Source: Gemmatimonadetes bacterium bin94 (GTDB lineage Bacteria > Gemmatimonadota > Gemmatimonadetes > Longimicrobiales > Gaopeijiaceae). From it: a stretch of DNA of 64,000 nucleotides. The notes beneath the pieces are model-generated. The model had not been told where the DNA came from and did no database searches. It was given only the letters and a program-made list of their open reading frames with translations. Location: contig MPNE01000008.1 in assembly GCA_002238865.1 (NCBI GenBank), forward strand, positions 96,655 through 160,654, given 5' to 3'. The position numbers and the translations under genes are program-made. Shown here piece after piece: positions 38,469 through 46,236 of this stretch. The first letter of the stretch is position 1. Each line of letters opens with the position of its first letter.

Positions 38469-40031
38469 ATGCCTGGAACCCCCGAAACCAATGCGCGGAA
38501 GCTGGCCGGCGCGCTTCTTGCCCTGACCGCCTGCACTCCCCCCGCCCCTCAGGACGACGACGCCCTGCGCTTCGCCGTCGCCCGCTTCCAGCACGAGACC
38601 TGCACCTTCTGCCCGGGCGGCGACACCGAAGTCGAGGACTGGCTGCAGTACAGCGAGCCGCTGTCGGGTGAGGACCTCCTGAGTTCCGGCAGCTACGTCG
38701 GGGGCTTCGTCACGCGGGCGCGGGAGTTCGGGGACGTGGAGCTGGTGCCGCTCACCTCGCCGGTCGGGGTCTTCGGAGGCTCCTCCCGCAGCTGGAACAC
38801 CAGGGAGACGTTCGACCACTTCCTCGATGTGATGATCGCGGAGCTGCGCGACAGGATGCCCGTCGACGGCGTCTACCTGGCCCTGCACGGCGCGATGGCC
38901 GTCCGAGACGTCCCGCGCCCCGAGGCCGAGATCGCGCGTCGATTCCGGGAGGTGGTCGGGCCGGGGGTGCCGATCGCGGGGACCTTCGACCTTCACGGCA
39001 ACGAGGACGGCGAATTCCTCGAACACGCCGACTTCGCCTTCGTGACCAAGCGCTACCCCCACTACGACGCCTACATCCAGGGCGAGCGCGCGGCCCGGGC
39101 GCTTCGGCTCGCCTCGCTGGGCGAATACGAAGCCACCACGGCGACCAGGAAGCCCGGGATCATCACGGCCACCGTTCTGCAGTGGACCGGGCAGTCCCCC
39201 TCGATGGACATCATGGAGCGTGCCCGGCGGTGGGAGGCGCGGGAAGACGACGCCTACGTGAGCGTCTTCTACGGCTATCCCTGGTCCGATGTCCCCGACG
39301 TCGGCGCGACCGTGCACGTCATGACCAACGGCGACCAGGCCCTCGCCGACATGATCGCCGACGACATGGACGACTTCATGTGGCGCGTGCGGGAGGACTT
39401 CGCCGTCGGCGGCTACCCCGGCCCCGAGGAGGCGGCGCGCATCGTCGCGGCGGCGGTCGCGAGCGGCGAGACCCCGGTTGCGGTCGGCGACCACAGCGAC
39501 CGGCCCGGCGACGCGACCCATATCATGGGCGCCTTCGAGGCGGCCGGGATCGGCAGCGTGCTGTACGGGACGATCACCTCGCCCGCCACCCTGGAGGCGC
39601 TGGCGGCGGCCGGCGCCCAGCCCGGCGACCCGTTCGACATGGAGATCGGCGGTTTCACGCCATCGGGCGGGGTGCCCCGGCGCGTGACCGGCACCGTCGA
39701 GTACTTCGGCGAAGGCTTCGGCTACGACGCCATCGCCGTGGTCTCGTTCGGCGACGGCAACGTGGTGTTCATCACGCCCGCCTACGAGCAGGTGCTCTAC
39801 CCGGACAACTTCCGGATCGGCCCGATCGATCCCGGCGACTACGATGTCTTCGTCGTGAAGTCACGGGTCCATTTCCGGCGCGGCTTCGACGAGACCGGGT
39901 ATGCGCGGAGCATCGTCGTAGTAGAGGCGCCGGAGCCGTTCGTGGGGACGACGTTCCTGGACGCGCTCCCGTACGAGCATGTGAACCTGGACGGAATGTA
40001 CCCGTACGGCGTGCCGGCGCGCAGGCGGTGA
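38469..40031 (+). CDS. M81-family (MlrC-like) metallopeptidase lipoprotein
   Basis: 520 residues from ATG 38469, with GAGG 8 bases before it. The leader LAGALLALTACTPP gives a lipobox. MlrC features: FAVARFQHETCTFCPG at the N terminus (metal His), DGVYLALHGAMAV, PIAGTFDLHGN (Asp/His metal site), FVTKRYPHYD, VAVGDHSDRPGDATH and the MlrC_C-type tail FRRGFDETGYARSIVVV. MlrC was named for degrading linearised microcystin. Relatives in soil and marine bacteria lack known substrates. Attachment to a membrane is unusual for a family often found in the cytoplasm. Confidence 0.88.
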   Translation: MPGTPETNARKLAGALLALTACTPPAPQDDDALRFAVARFQHETCTFCPGGDTEVEDWLQYSEPLSGEDLLSSGSYVGGFVTRAREFGDVELVPLTSPVGVFGGSSRSWNTRETFDHFLDVMIAELRDRMPVDGVYLALHGAMAVRDVPRPEAEIARRFREVVGPGVPIAGTFDLHGNEDGEFLEHADFAFVTKRYPHYDAYIQGERAARALRLASLGEYEATTATRKPGIITATVLQWTGQSPSMDIMERARRWEAREDDAYVSVFYGYPWSDVPDVGATVHVMTNGDQALADMIADDMDDFMWRVREDFAVGGYPGPEEAARIVAAAVASGETPVAVGDHSDRPGDATHIMGAFEAAGIGSVLYGTITSPATLEALAAAGAQPGDPFDMEIGGFTPSGGVPRRVTGTVEYFGEGFGYDAIAVVSFGDGNVVFITPAYEQVLYPDNFRIGPIDPGDYDVFVVKSRVHFRRGFDETGYARSIVVVEAPEPFVGTTFLDALPYEHVNLDGMYPYGVPARRR

Positions 40032-40056
40032 GGGGGATGACCGGGGTCCCGCGGCC

Positions 40057-42099
40057 TCAAACCAGCATCGCGTCCGCGATGACCTCCACCGTCGCCGGTC
40101 CGTCGTAGGCCAGAGCCCGCGCCAGCGCGTCGTCCAGCTCGCTCGCATCCCGCACGCGCACCCCGAACGCCCCGCACAGCTTCGCGTACTCGGAGAAATC
40201 AGGGTTGTGCAGTGATGTCTGCCACACGTCCAGACTCCCCGCGCGCTGCTCCTTGGAGATCTTGCCGAGCTCGTCGTTGTTGAGCACCAGATGGGTAATG
40301 TTCATGCCGTATTTCACGGCGGTGGTGATCTCTGCCAGATACTGGCCGTAGCCGCCATCACCCGATACCACCACGACCTGCCGGCCGCTGAAGGGTGTCC
40401 CTTCCTCCCGGGTCGCGGCCCATGCGCCAAGCGCGGCGGGATAGCCGAAGCCGATGGACCCGAGATAGCCCGACATGAGGACCGCCTGGCCCTTGCACTC
40501 GAAGTAGCGGCCGAACGAATACGTATTGTTGCCTACGTCCACCGCGATGATCGCGTCGTCGTCGACGGCGCGGGTCAGGGCGGCGAAGATCGCCGCCGAG
40601 TTGACGCCTTCGCCGCGCTCGTCGGCCTCGCGCCGGGCCTTCTCGGTCCGCCAGATGCGCCAACGGTCGGCAATCTCGCCACGGTGATCGAGCGACGCCG
40701 CGCCGTGTTCCGAAACCGCCGCCGCGAGCGCGTCGACCGTGACCCCGATCTCGCCGAGAACCGGGACATCCACGGCGTGAAACTTCCCCAGCGCCATGGG
40801 ATCGAAGTCGACCTGGATCGTGGGCTTCTTGTCCGTGATGCCGGTGTGATTGGAGAAGCTGGCGCCCAGCACGAGCAGAAGATCACTCTCGTTCATGAAC
40901 CAGCTCGCGATGGGCGTCCCGCTGCGCCCCAGGACCCCGCAACCGAGCGGGTGAGCATCCGCGATGAGGCCCTTCGCCTTGAAGGTGGTGATCACGGGAC
41001 AGTCGAGGCGCTCGGCGAGCCCGGTGATCCGGTCCATGTGGAAACGAGCGCCGTGTCCCACGACAATGACGGGCCGCTCGGCACTCTTCAGCAACGTCGC
41101 GGCCTCTTCCAGGGTGTCCGAGGGCGGTGCGATGCTTCGGCGGGGCATCCTTCCCTCCGGTCCTCCCGGCCGGCTCCCCTCGTCGGCCGGCAGCACCTGA
41201 ACCTCGTCAGGGAAGATCAGGTGGGACACGCCCCGGTTCAGGATCGCGCTCTTGCACGCCAGGTTGACCAGTTCGGCGTGCTTGCTGGAGTGCAGGACGG
41301 GCTGGCTCCACTGCGCGACCTGCCCGAAGGCAGCCTTGAGGTCCACTTCCTGAAAGGCTCCGGGTCCGAGCACCTGGGTGTCGACCTGCCCGGTCAGCGC
41401 GAGCACCGGCGACCGGTCCACGTTGGCGTCCCACAGGCCGGTGAGGAGATTCGTCGCCCCGGGCCCCGCAATGGACAGGCAGGCCGCCGGCCTCCCGGTG
41501 AGCTTCCCGTACGCGGACGCGGCGAACGACGCGGCCCCCTCGTGCCGGATCCCAACGAAGTTCATCTCTCCCGCGTCCTCGCGGCGCCGGATTGCGTCGG
41601 CCAGCCCCAGGTTGGAGTGCCCCACCATCCCCCACACCCATCGCACACCCCAGTTGACCAGGCTCTTCGCCATCACATCCGACACAGTCTCCACGTGCAA
41701 TGCGTCGGCCGGCAGGCCCACGTAGATCCCGTCTTCACGCACGTCGACATCGAAGGTGGCGACCCCGTCATCGTATCCCCCGGGCGGCTTTCCGGTCAGC
41801 GGATGGAAGTCCCAGCCGTGCCAGGGGCAGCGCAGCCAGCCGTTCTCGATGGAGCCTTCGCCCAGCGGGCCGCCCTGGTGCGGGCACTTGTTGTCGAGCG
41901 CGGCGTAGATGCCCTTGTGGCGGGTCATGCAGACGGTCTTGCGACCGCAGCTGACCGCCTGCACGCGGCCTTCCGGCAACTCGTCGGGGGCGAGGACCTT
42001 GAGCCAGCGGACCCCATTGCCGCCACCAGCGGCCCCGGCGGAGCCGTTGTCGGTTGCGGGAGAAGACTGATTGACGTCGGTGCGGTCGGAATCGGACAT
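40057..42099 (-). CDS. Rieske [2Fe-2S] domain fused to a ThDP-dependent enzyme
   Basis: 680 residues from ATG 42099 behind GGAGG. Residues 30-133 are a Rieske domain with ligands C72, H74 (CPHQGG) and C91, H94 (CPWHGW). From about residue 137 a full pyruvate-oxidase/acetolactate-synthase-like body follows. It has the catalytic Glu E187 in GIRHEGAASFAASAYGKLTG, GPGATNLLTG, the central domain RPVIVVGHGARFHM, and the ThDP site running from GDGGYGQ to LVLNN. No FAD-specific motif could be confirmed. The fusion suggests that electrons from a ThDP-bound intermediate pass to an iron-sulfur centre in the same chain. Substrate unknown. Monocistronic. Confidence 0.88.
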   Translation of the reverse strand: MSDSDRTDVNQSSPATDNGSAGAAGGGNGVRWLKVLAPDELPEGRVQAVSCGRKTVCMTRHKGIYAALDNKCPHQGGPLGEGSIENGWLRCPWHGWDFHPLTGKPPGGYDDGVATFDVDVREDGIYVGLPADALHVETVSDVMAKSLVNWGVRWVWGMVGHSNLGLADAIRRREDAGEMNFVGIRHEGAASFAASAYGKLTGRPAACLSIAGPGATNLLTGLWDANVDRSPVLALTGQVDTQVLGPGAFQEVDLKAAFGQVAQWSQPVLHSSKHAELVNLACKSAILNRGVSHLIFPDEVQVLPADEGSRPGGPEGRMPRRSIAPPSDTLEEAATLLKSAERPVIVVGHGARFHMDRITGLAERLDCPVITTFKAKGLIADAHPLGCGVLGRSGTPIASWFMNESDLLLVLGASFSNHTGITDKKPTIQVDFDPMALGKFHAVDVPVLGEIGVTVDALAAAVSEHGAASLDHRGEIADRWRIWRTEKARREADERGEGVNSAAIFAALTRAVDDDAIIAVDVGNNTYSFGRYFECKGQAVLMSGYLGSIGFGYPAALGAWAATREEGTPFSGRQVVVVSGDGGYGQYLAEITTAVKYGMNITHLVLNNDELGKISKEQRAGSLDVWQTSLHNPDFSEYAKLCGAFGVRVRDASELDDALARALAYDGPATVEVIADAMLV

Positions 42100-42350
42100 G
42101 GAAAGAGGTCCTCCATGGGTTCGCGGGGCGGCAGCACAATACGGTACCCACATACACCGGGACAGGTTCGGACCTGTTCCACGGGGCCCCGGGCGCCCCC
42201 GACCGAATCCGCCAGGGCTTGACCTTTGCCCCCGAACCTCGGAACATGCATCATTCCGGCCTGTCCGGACCCGATCCCGTCAGGGACCGGAATCGCCCCT
42301 CCGAATCGAACTACGCCTCCCCACCCACGAAAAGGGCGAAGACCAACACA

Positions 42351-43376
42351 ATGAAAACAGACCGCGAACAGGTGCGACACTGGAAGAAAGTTCTGTCGCC
42401 GTATTTTGGCCCCGACAACCGCCGAAGCGCCTGGCAGATGGGCTACACCGCCGTCCTGTTCCTGGGCGCGTGGGGTCTCATGTACTGGAGTCTCGGTGTG
42501 GGCTACTGGCTCACGCTCCTGCTGGCCTTCCCCGCCGCCGGCCTTCTCATGCGGCTCTTCATGTTCCAGCACGACTGCGGGCACGGGTCGTACTTCAAAT
42601 CCCACCGGCTGGCGTGCGTGGCGGGCTCCGTGATCGGAGTGCTCACCCTCACTCCGTACCACTACTGGCGCAAGACCCACGCACTCCACCATGCGCATGC
42701 GGGCGACCTCGATCTGCGCTCCTTCGGGGACATTACCACGCTCACGGTCAAGGAGTACGAGGCGTTGTCCTTCCGGCAGCGATTCTGGTACCGGCTCTAC
42801 CGCAACCCGGTATTTCTCTTCGGTCCCGGCGCGTCGTTCCAGTTCATCGTCAAGCACCGCTTCCCGTGGGATGTGCCCAAGGCCTGGAAGCGCGAGTGGA
42901 GGTCCGTGTGGTGGACCAACGCGGCCCTCGTCACCATTCTCGCTGCAGCCTGGTTCACCATCGGAATCGGTCCCTTGTTGATGATTCAGCTCCCGATCAC
43001 CTTCATTTCGTGCGCGATCGGGGTGTGGCTCTTCTACGTGCAACATCAGTTCGAGGATGCGTACTGGCACTGGCACGAGGACTGGAACTACTTCGACGCC
43101 GGTCTTCATGGCTCGTCCTTTCTGAAGCTCCCCAAGGTGCTGCAGTGGTTCACGGCCAACATCGGCCTCCATCATGTTCACCACCTGAGCGCCCGCATTC
43201 CCAACTACCGGCTCCAGCGTTGCCACGACGAGAACCCGGAGCTGTGGGAGGCCCCGCGCATGACCCTGTGGGACGGCATCAAGACCCTGCACCTGTCTCT
43301 CTGGGACGAGGGACGCCGCAAGCTGATCTCGTTCCGGGAATACCGGCGGCTGCGGACAGCCGGGGCTCACCCTTGA
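42351..43376 (+). CDS. Membrane fatty acid desaturase
   Basis: 341 residues from ATG 42351. The three histidine boxes of acyl-lipid desaturases are present: FMFQHDCGHGSYF, THALHHAHAGDLD and GLHHVHHLSARIPNY. Four to five hydrophobic segments surround them (MGYTAVLFLGAWGLMYWS; LTLLLAFPAAGLLMRLF). The short form resembles bacterial delta-12/omega-3-like desaturases (DesA/DesC type). It introduces double bonds into membrane lipid chains. Its stop codon overlaps the TTG start of the FKBP gene, so the two are probably translated as a unit. Confidence 0.9.
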   Translation: MKTDREQVRHWKKVLSPYFGPDNRRSAWQMGYTAVLFLGAWGLMYWSLGVGYWLTLLLAFPAAGLLMRLFMFQHDCGHGSYFKSHRLACVAGSVIGVLTLTPYHYWRKTHALHHAHAGDLDLRSFGDITTLTVKEYEALSFRQRFWYRLYRNPVFLFGPGASFQFIVKHRFPWDVPKAWKREWRSVWWTNAALVTILAAAWFTIGIGPLLMIQLPITFISCAIGVWLFYVQHQFEDAYWHWHEDWNYFDAGLHGSSFLKLPKVLQWFTANIGLHHVHHLSARIPNYRLQRCHDENPELWEAPRMTLWDGIKTLHLSLWDEGRRKLISFREYRRLRTAGAHP

Positions 43377-43843
43377 TCCACGGCAGGCGCCCCGTCGGGC
43401 GTGCAATCGCGGGTCTTGTCCTCTCAGCGGCCGTTCTCGGAGCTTGCGGGGACAGCATGACCGGCCCCGAGACCATCGAGGACGCCGAGTTCGCCGCGTC
43501 GCTCGGGATCAATCTGGCGGCCATGACGCGGACTTCGTCGGGACTCTACTACCAGGACATCGAGACGGGCGAAGGCGAGCCGGCGACCGGCGGGAACGCG
43601 GTGGAGGTGGCCTACACCGGCTGGCTGAGCGATGGCACCCAGTTCGACAGCGGTTCGTTCACTTTCAGTCTGGGGGCGGGTGATGTCGTGCCCGGCTTTG
43701 ACGAAGGCGTCCAAGGGATGCGCGTCGGCGGCGTCCGCCGGATCATCATCCCGCCCGCGCTCGGATACGGGAGCCAGGGGCGCGGAGCGATCCCTCCCAA
43801 CTCGATCCTGGTCTTCCGGATCGAGTTGCTGTCGATCGGATGA
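43373..43843 (+). CDS. FKBP-type peptidyl-prolyl isomerase lipoprotein
   Basis: The only start giving a leader is TTG 43373, whose last two bases begin the desaturase TGA. The product is 156 residues with leader IAGLVLSAAVLGACGDS (lipobox). The FKBP domain is complete: GLYYQDIETGEGEPA, VEVAYTGWLSDGTQFDS, VVPGFDEGVQGMRVGGVRR, IPPALGYGSQGRGAIPPN and LVFRIELL. It should act as a proline isomerase on the outside of the inner membrane or in the periplasm. Coupling to a desaturase is unusual and may be only positional. Confidence 0.85.
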   Translation: MIHGRRPVGRAIAGLVLSAAVLGACGDSMTGPETIEDAEFAASLGINLAAMTRTSSGLYYQDIETGEGEPATGGNAVEVAYTGWLSDGTQFDSGSFTFSLGAGDVVPGFDEGVQGMRVGGVRRIIIPPALGYGSQGRGAIPPNSILVFRIELLSIG

Positions 43844-43850
43844 AATAACC

Positions 43851-43864
43851 CCGGGCGAGCCCGG
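43851..43864. terminator. Short hairpin between convergent genes
   Basis: CCGGG-CGAG-CCCGG forms a 5-bp stem with a 4-base loop right after the FKBP stop. Reading the minus strand, the stem is followed by GGGTTATTTC, a weak T-rich run, so it may end the molybdenum-hydroxylase operon transcript. Evidence is thin. Confidence 0.3.
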
Positions 43865-43875
43865 CTCCACGCCTC

Positions 43876-44253
43876 CTACACCCCCACCAGCTCCCCCAGC
43901 ACGAACACGTCGGTGAGCAGCGCCCGAATGTGGATCGACGCGTTGAGGTTGTCGATCAGTTGGGAGGACACGGCGGGTTGGGCCGCCACGAGCCGCACGA
44001 ACGCCCGTGACGCCTCCGCGTCGCGTCGGAGCACCGCCAGGGCGGACTCGGTCGCCTCTCCGGCCGGCAAACGGGCGCGAAACGCCGTGTCCAGACCATC
44101 GAGCACCTCTTCGTAGCGGCTCAGGTAGTCGCGCACCTGCGTACCGGCCTTGCTCGCCGCGTCGTCGGTCAGCCCCTGGGCCGCGTAGGCGAGGAAGAAC
44201 TCGTAGCCCTCCTCGATGGTGTCGATACGGTCCTTCAGGTCGTCCCCGGACAC
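43876..44253 (-). CDS. Small alpha-helical protein of unknown function
   Basis: 125 residues from GTG 44253, four bases after the stop of the cytochrome b gene. The sequence is almost entirely predicted helix (LKDRIDTIEEGYEFFLAYAAQGL, then RDYLSRYEEVLDGLDTAF, and SSQLIDNLNASIHIRALLTD). No cysteine or membrane segment is present. I recognise no family. Being last in the molybdenum-hydroxylase operon, it could be an assembly or accessory protein, but this is context only. Confidence 0.65.
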   Translation of the reverse strand: MSGDDLKDRIDTIEEGYEFFLAYAAQGLTDDAASKAGTQVRDYLSRYEEVLDGLDTAFRARLPAGEATESALAVLRRDAEASRAFVRLVAAQPAVSSQLIDNLNASIHIRALLTDVFVLGELVGV

Positions 44254-44257
44254 GCGG

Positions 44258-45145
44258 CTACGGGCCCTCCCCGCGGACCCTGTCGCTCACGGCCGCCTGG
44301 CCACCCCCTCCTCCGGACGCTTCCAGCTCCGCGGCCGATCCCTGCTCAGGCACCACCCAGCGCTCGGGATCGTGGTTCTCCAGGTACCGGTCGCGGTCGA
44401 TCCAGCCGTTGATCATCGACCAGGTCATCCAGCGCTTCTCGGGGCGGATGGCGAAATAGACATGTGCAATCACAAGGAAGATGAGGCCGATCCCGGAGAC
44501 GCCGTGGATCACGTATACCCAGCCCCACGCGGCGTCGCTGAACAGGTAGGTGTTCATGGGCAACAGGAAGTTCTCGATCCGGAACATCATCAACACGCCG
44601 GTCACCACTGCGCCGAGCGTCACCACCATGGCGGCGTGGTGGAACATCTTCTGGTCGACCGGATACTTGCCGGATCGCGGCCGCTTGCCCTCCGGCCTGC
44701 CCAGCGCGGCCTTCAGCCCCTGCTTCCCTTCGGCGATGTCGCGGCGGTCGATCCACATCGTCCAGAAGTCCTGCTTCGCGAAGACGTGGTAGATGTGGTA
44801 GATGACCGTCAGGATGAGGAGAACGCCCGCGATCCAGTGGATGGTGACCCAGGGGAACTGGATCCCGACAACCGGGAAGAACGCCGTGATCAGCAGCGCG
44901 AACATGGCGATCGACATCGACCAGTGGAAGCCGCGCGCGCCGGGCGTGTGACGCTGAAGCTTTTCGGGAAGGCCCCTTGCCTCGTCTTCGTCGATCTCCC
45001 CGGTGGCAACCTTCTTGGGGACCATCAACGCGTGGCCCACCACGAAGATCGCCCCGATGATCACCGCGGCCCAGATCAGGTCCCACGAGACGCCGATGGG
45101 GACGTCCTCGCCCCAGGGGTTCAGAGCACGCCGAAGGAATTCCAT
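44258..45145 (-). CDS. Cytochrome b-type membrane subunit (formate dehydrogenase gamma-like)
   Basis: 295 residues from ATG 45145. Five hydrophobic segments carry His residues suited to haem b: GARGFHWSMSIAMFALLITAF, PWVTIHWIAGVLLILTVIYHIYHV, DQKMFHHAAMVVTLGAVVTG and VYVIHGVSGIGLIFLVIAHVYFA. The tail RPEKRWMTWSMINGWID matches cytochrome b561/FdnI-like proteins. It would hand electrons from a periplasmic enzyme to quinone or a c-type carrier. It lies downstream of the three molybdenum-hydroxylase subunits on the same strand, implying that it is their membrane anchor. Confidence 0.85.
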   Translation of the reverse strand: MEFLRRALNPWGEDVPIGVSWDLIWAAVIIGAIFVVGHALMVPKKVATGEIDEDEARGLPEKLQRHTPGARGFHWSMSIAMFALLITAFFPVVGIQFPWVTIHWIAGVLLILTVIYHIYHVFAKQDFWTMWIDRRDIAEGKQGLKAALGRPEGKRPRSGKYPVDQKMFHHAAMVVTLGAVVTGVLMMFRIENFLLPMNTYLFSDAAWGWVYVIHGVSGIGLIFLVIAHVYFAIRPEKRWMTWSMINGWIDRDRYLENHDPERWVVPEQGSAAELEASGGGGGQAAVSDRVRGEGP

Positions 45146-45206
45146 GGGTTACCGTCCCTTTCGGGGGGAAACACGCCCGTTGGTGTGAGAACGCGCGCCC
45201 GAAAAG

Positions 45207-46208
45207 CTACGCGGCATCGCGGATCGCCCGTTTCACAAGGTTCCGGGTGAGCGCGATCTTGTAGTCGTTGTGCCGGAGCGCGCGGGAGCCCTCCACGGCG
45301 ATCTCGCCCGCCATCTGGCCGGTCTCGTCGCTCGGCTCCCGTCCCCGCACTGCCGCCTCGGCGGCACCCATGCGGACCGGATACGGGGCGATGCCGTTCA
45401 CCACCAGCCGCGCGTCCCGGATCACGCCGCCCTCGACGTTGAGCATCGAGGCGACGCTCGCGAGGGAGAAGTCCCAGGACTTGCGATCGCGGACCTTCTC
45501 GAAGTAGTGCCGCGCTCCGCTCCACGGGGCGGGCAGCCGGATCTGCGTGAGGAGGTCGCCGGGCTCGATCACTGTCATGCGCTCGATGTCGAGGTCCGGC
45601 CCGATGAAGAAGTCCGTCGCCGCGTACGTCCGCTCGCCCGAGGTGCTGGCCACGACCATCTCGGCGTCGAGCGCGACCAGGGCCGGGGCCGTGTCCGACG
45701 GGTTCACCGCCACGCACCGGCTCGCGCCCATGATGCAGTGTTCCCGGTTCATCGAACGGGACGTGCCCGCGTAGCAGATGTTCCCCCCGGCGCGGTAGCA
45801 CGGCCATCCGCTGCGGTAGTACCAGCAGCGGGTGTCCTGCACGATGTTGCCTCCAAGGGTGCCCTGGTTGCGGATCTGCGGCGTTGCCACCGTCACGGCC
45901 GCCGTGGCCAGGAGGGGGTACGCGCTCATGACGTCGGCGCTTTCGGCGACCGTGGTCAGGCTCGTCATCGCCCCGATCGCGAATCCCCCGTCCGCCCCCG
46001 CCGAGATGCCCCGGAGCTCGTCCACGCCTCCGAGGTCGATCACCGCCGAGGGTCGCTTGATGCGGTCCTTGAACCAGTCGAAGGTGTCGAGTCCTCCGGC
46101 CAGTACCCAGCCCTGGTCGCCGTGCTCCTCCATGAGGCGCACCGCGTCGTCGACACCCGCCGGCTGGAAAAGCTCGAACGGCGGGATCATGTCACGAATG
46201 ACAGCCAC
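45207..46208 (-). CDS. FAD (and probable [4Fe-4S]) subunit of molybdenum hydroxylase, PaoB-like
   Basis: 333 residues from GTG 46208 with AAGGAG upstream. FAD-binding signatures are WVLAGGLDTFDWFKDR and ATPQIRNQGTLGGNIVQD. An inserted Cys-rich loop follows (RCWYYRSGWPCYRAGGNICY, then REHCIMGASRC). This pattern corresponds to the extra [4Fe-4S] cluster found in E. coli PaoB and in 4-hydroxybenzoyl-CoA reductase beta subunits. It passes electrons from the [2Fe-2S] subunit to FAD. Middle gene of the operon, 28 bases after the large subunit. Confidence 0.87.
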   Translation of the reverse strand: MAVIRDMIPPFELFQPAGVDDAVRLMEEHGDQGWVLAGGLDTFDWFKDRIKRPSAVIDLGGVDELRGISAGADGGFAIGAMTSLTTVAESADVMSAYPLLATAAVTVATPQIRNQGTLGGNIVQDTRCWYYRSGWPCYRAGGNICYAGTSRSMNREHCIMGASRCVAVNPSDTAPALVALDAEMVVASTSGERTYAATDFFIGPDLDIERMTVIEPGDLLTQIRLPAPWSGARHYFEKVRDRKSWDFSLASVASMLNVEGGVIRDARLVVNGIAPYPVRMGAAEAAVRGREPSDETGQMAGEIAVEGSRALRHNDYKIALTRNLVKRAIRDAA

Positions 46209-46236
46209 TTTATTTCTCCTTCTCGATCAGACGTGA

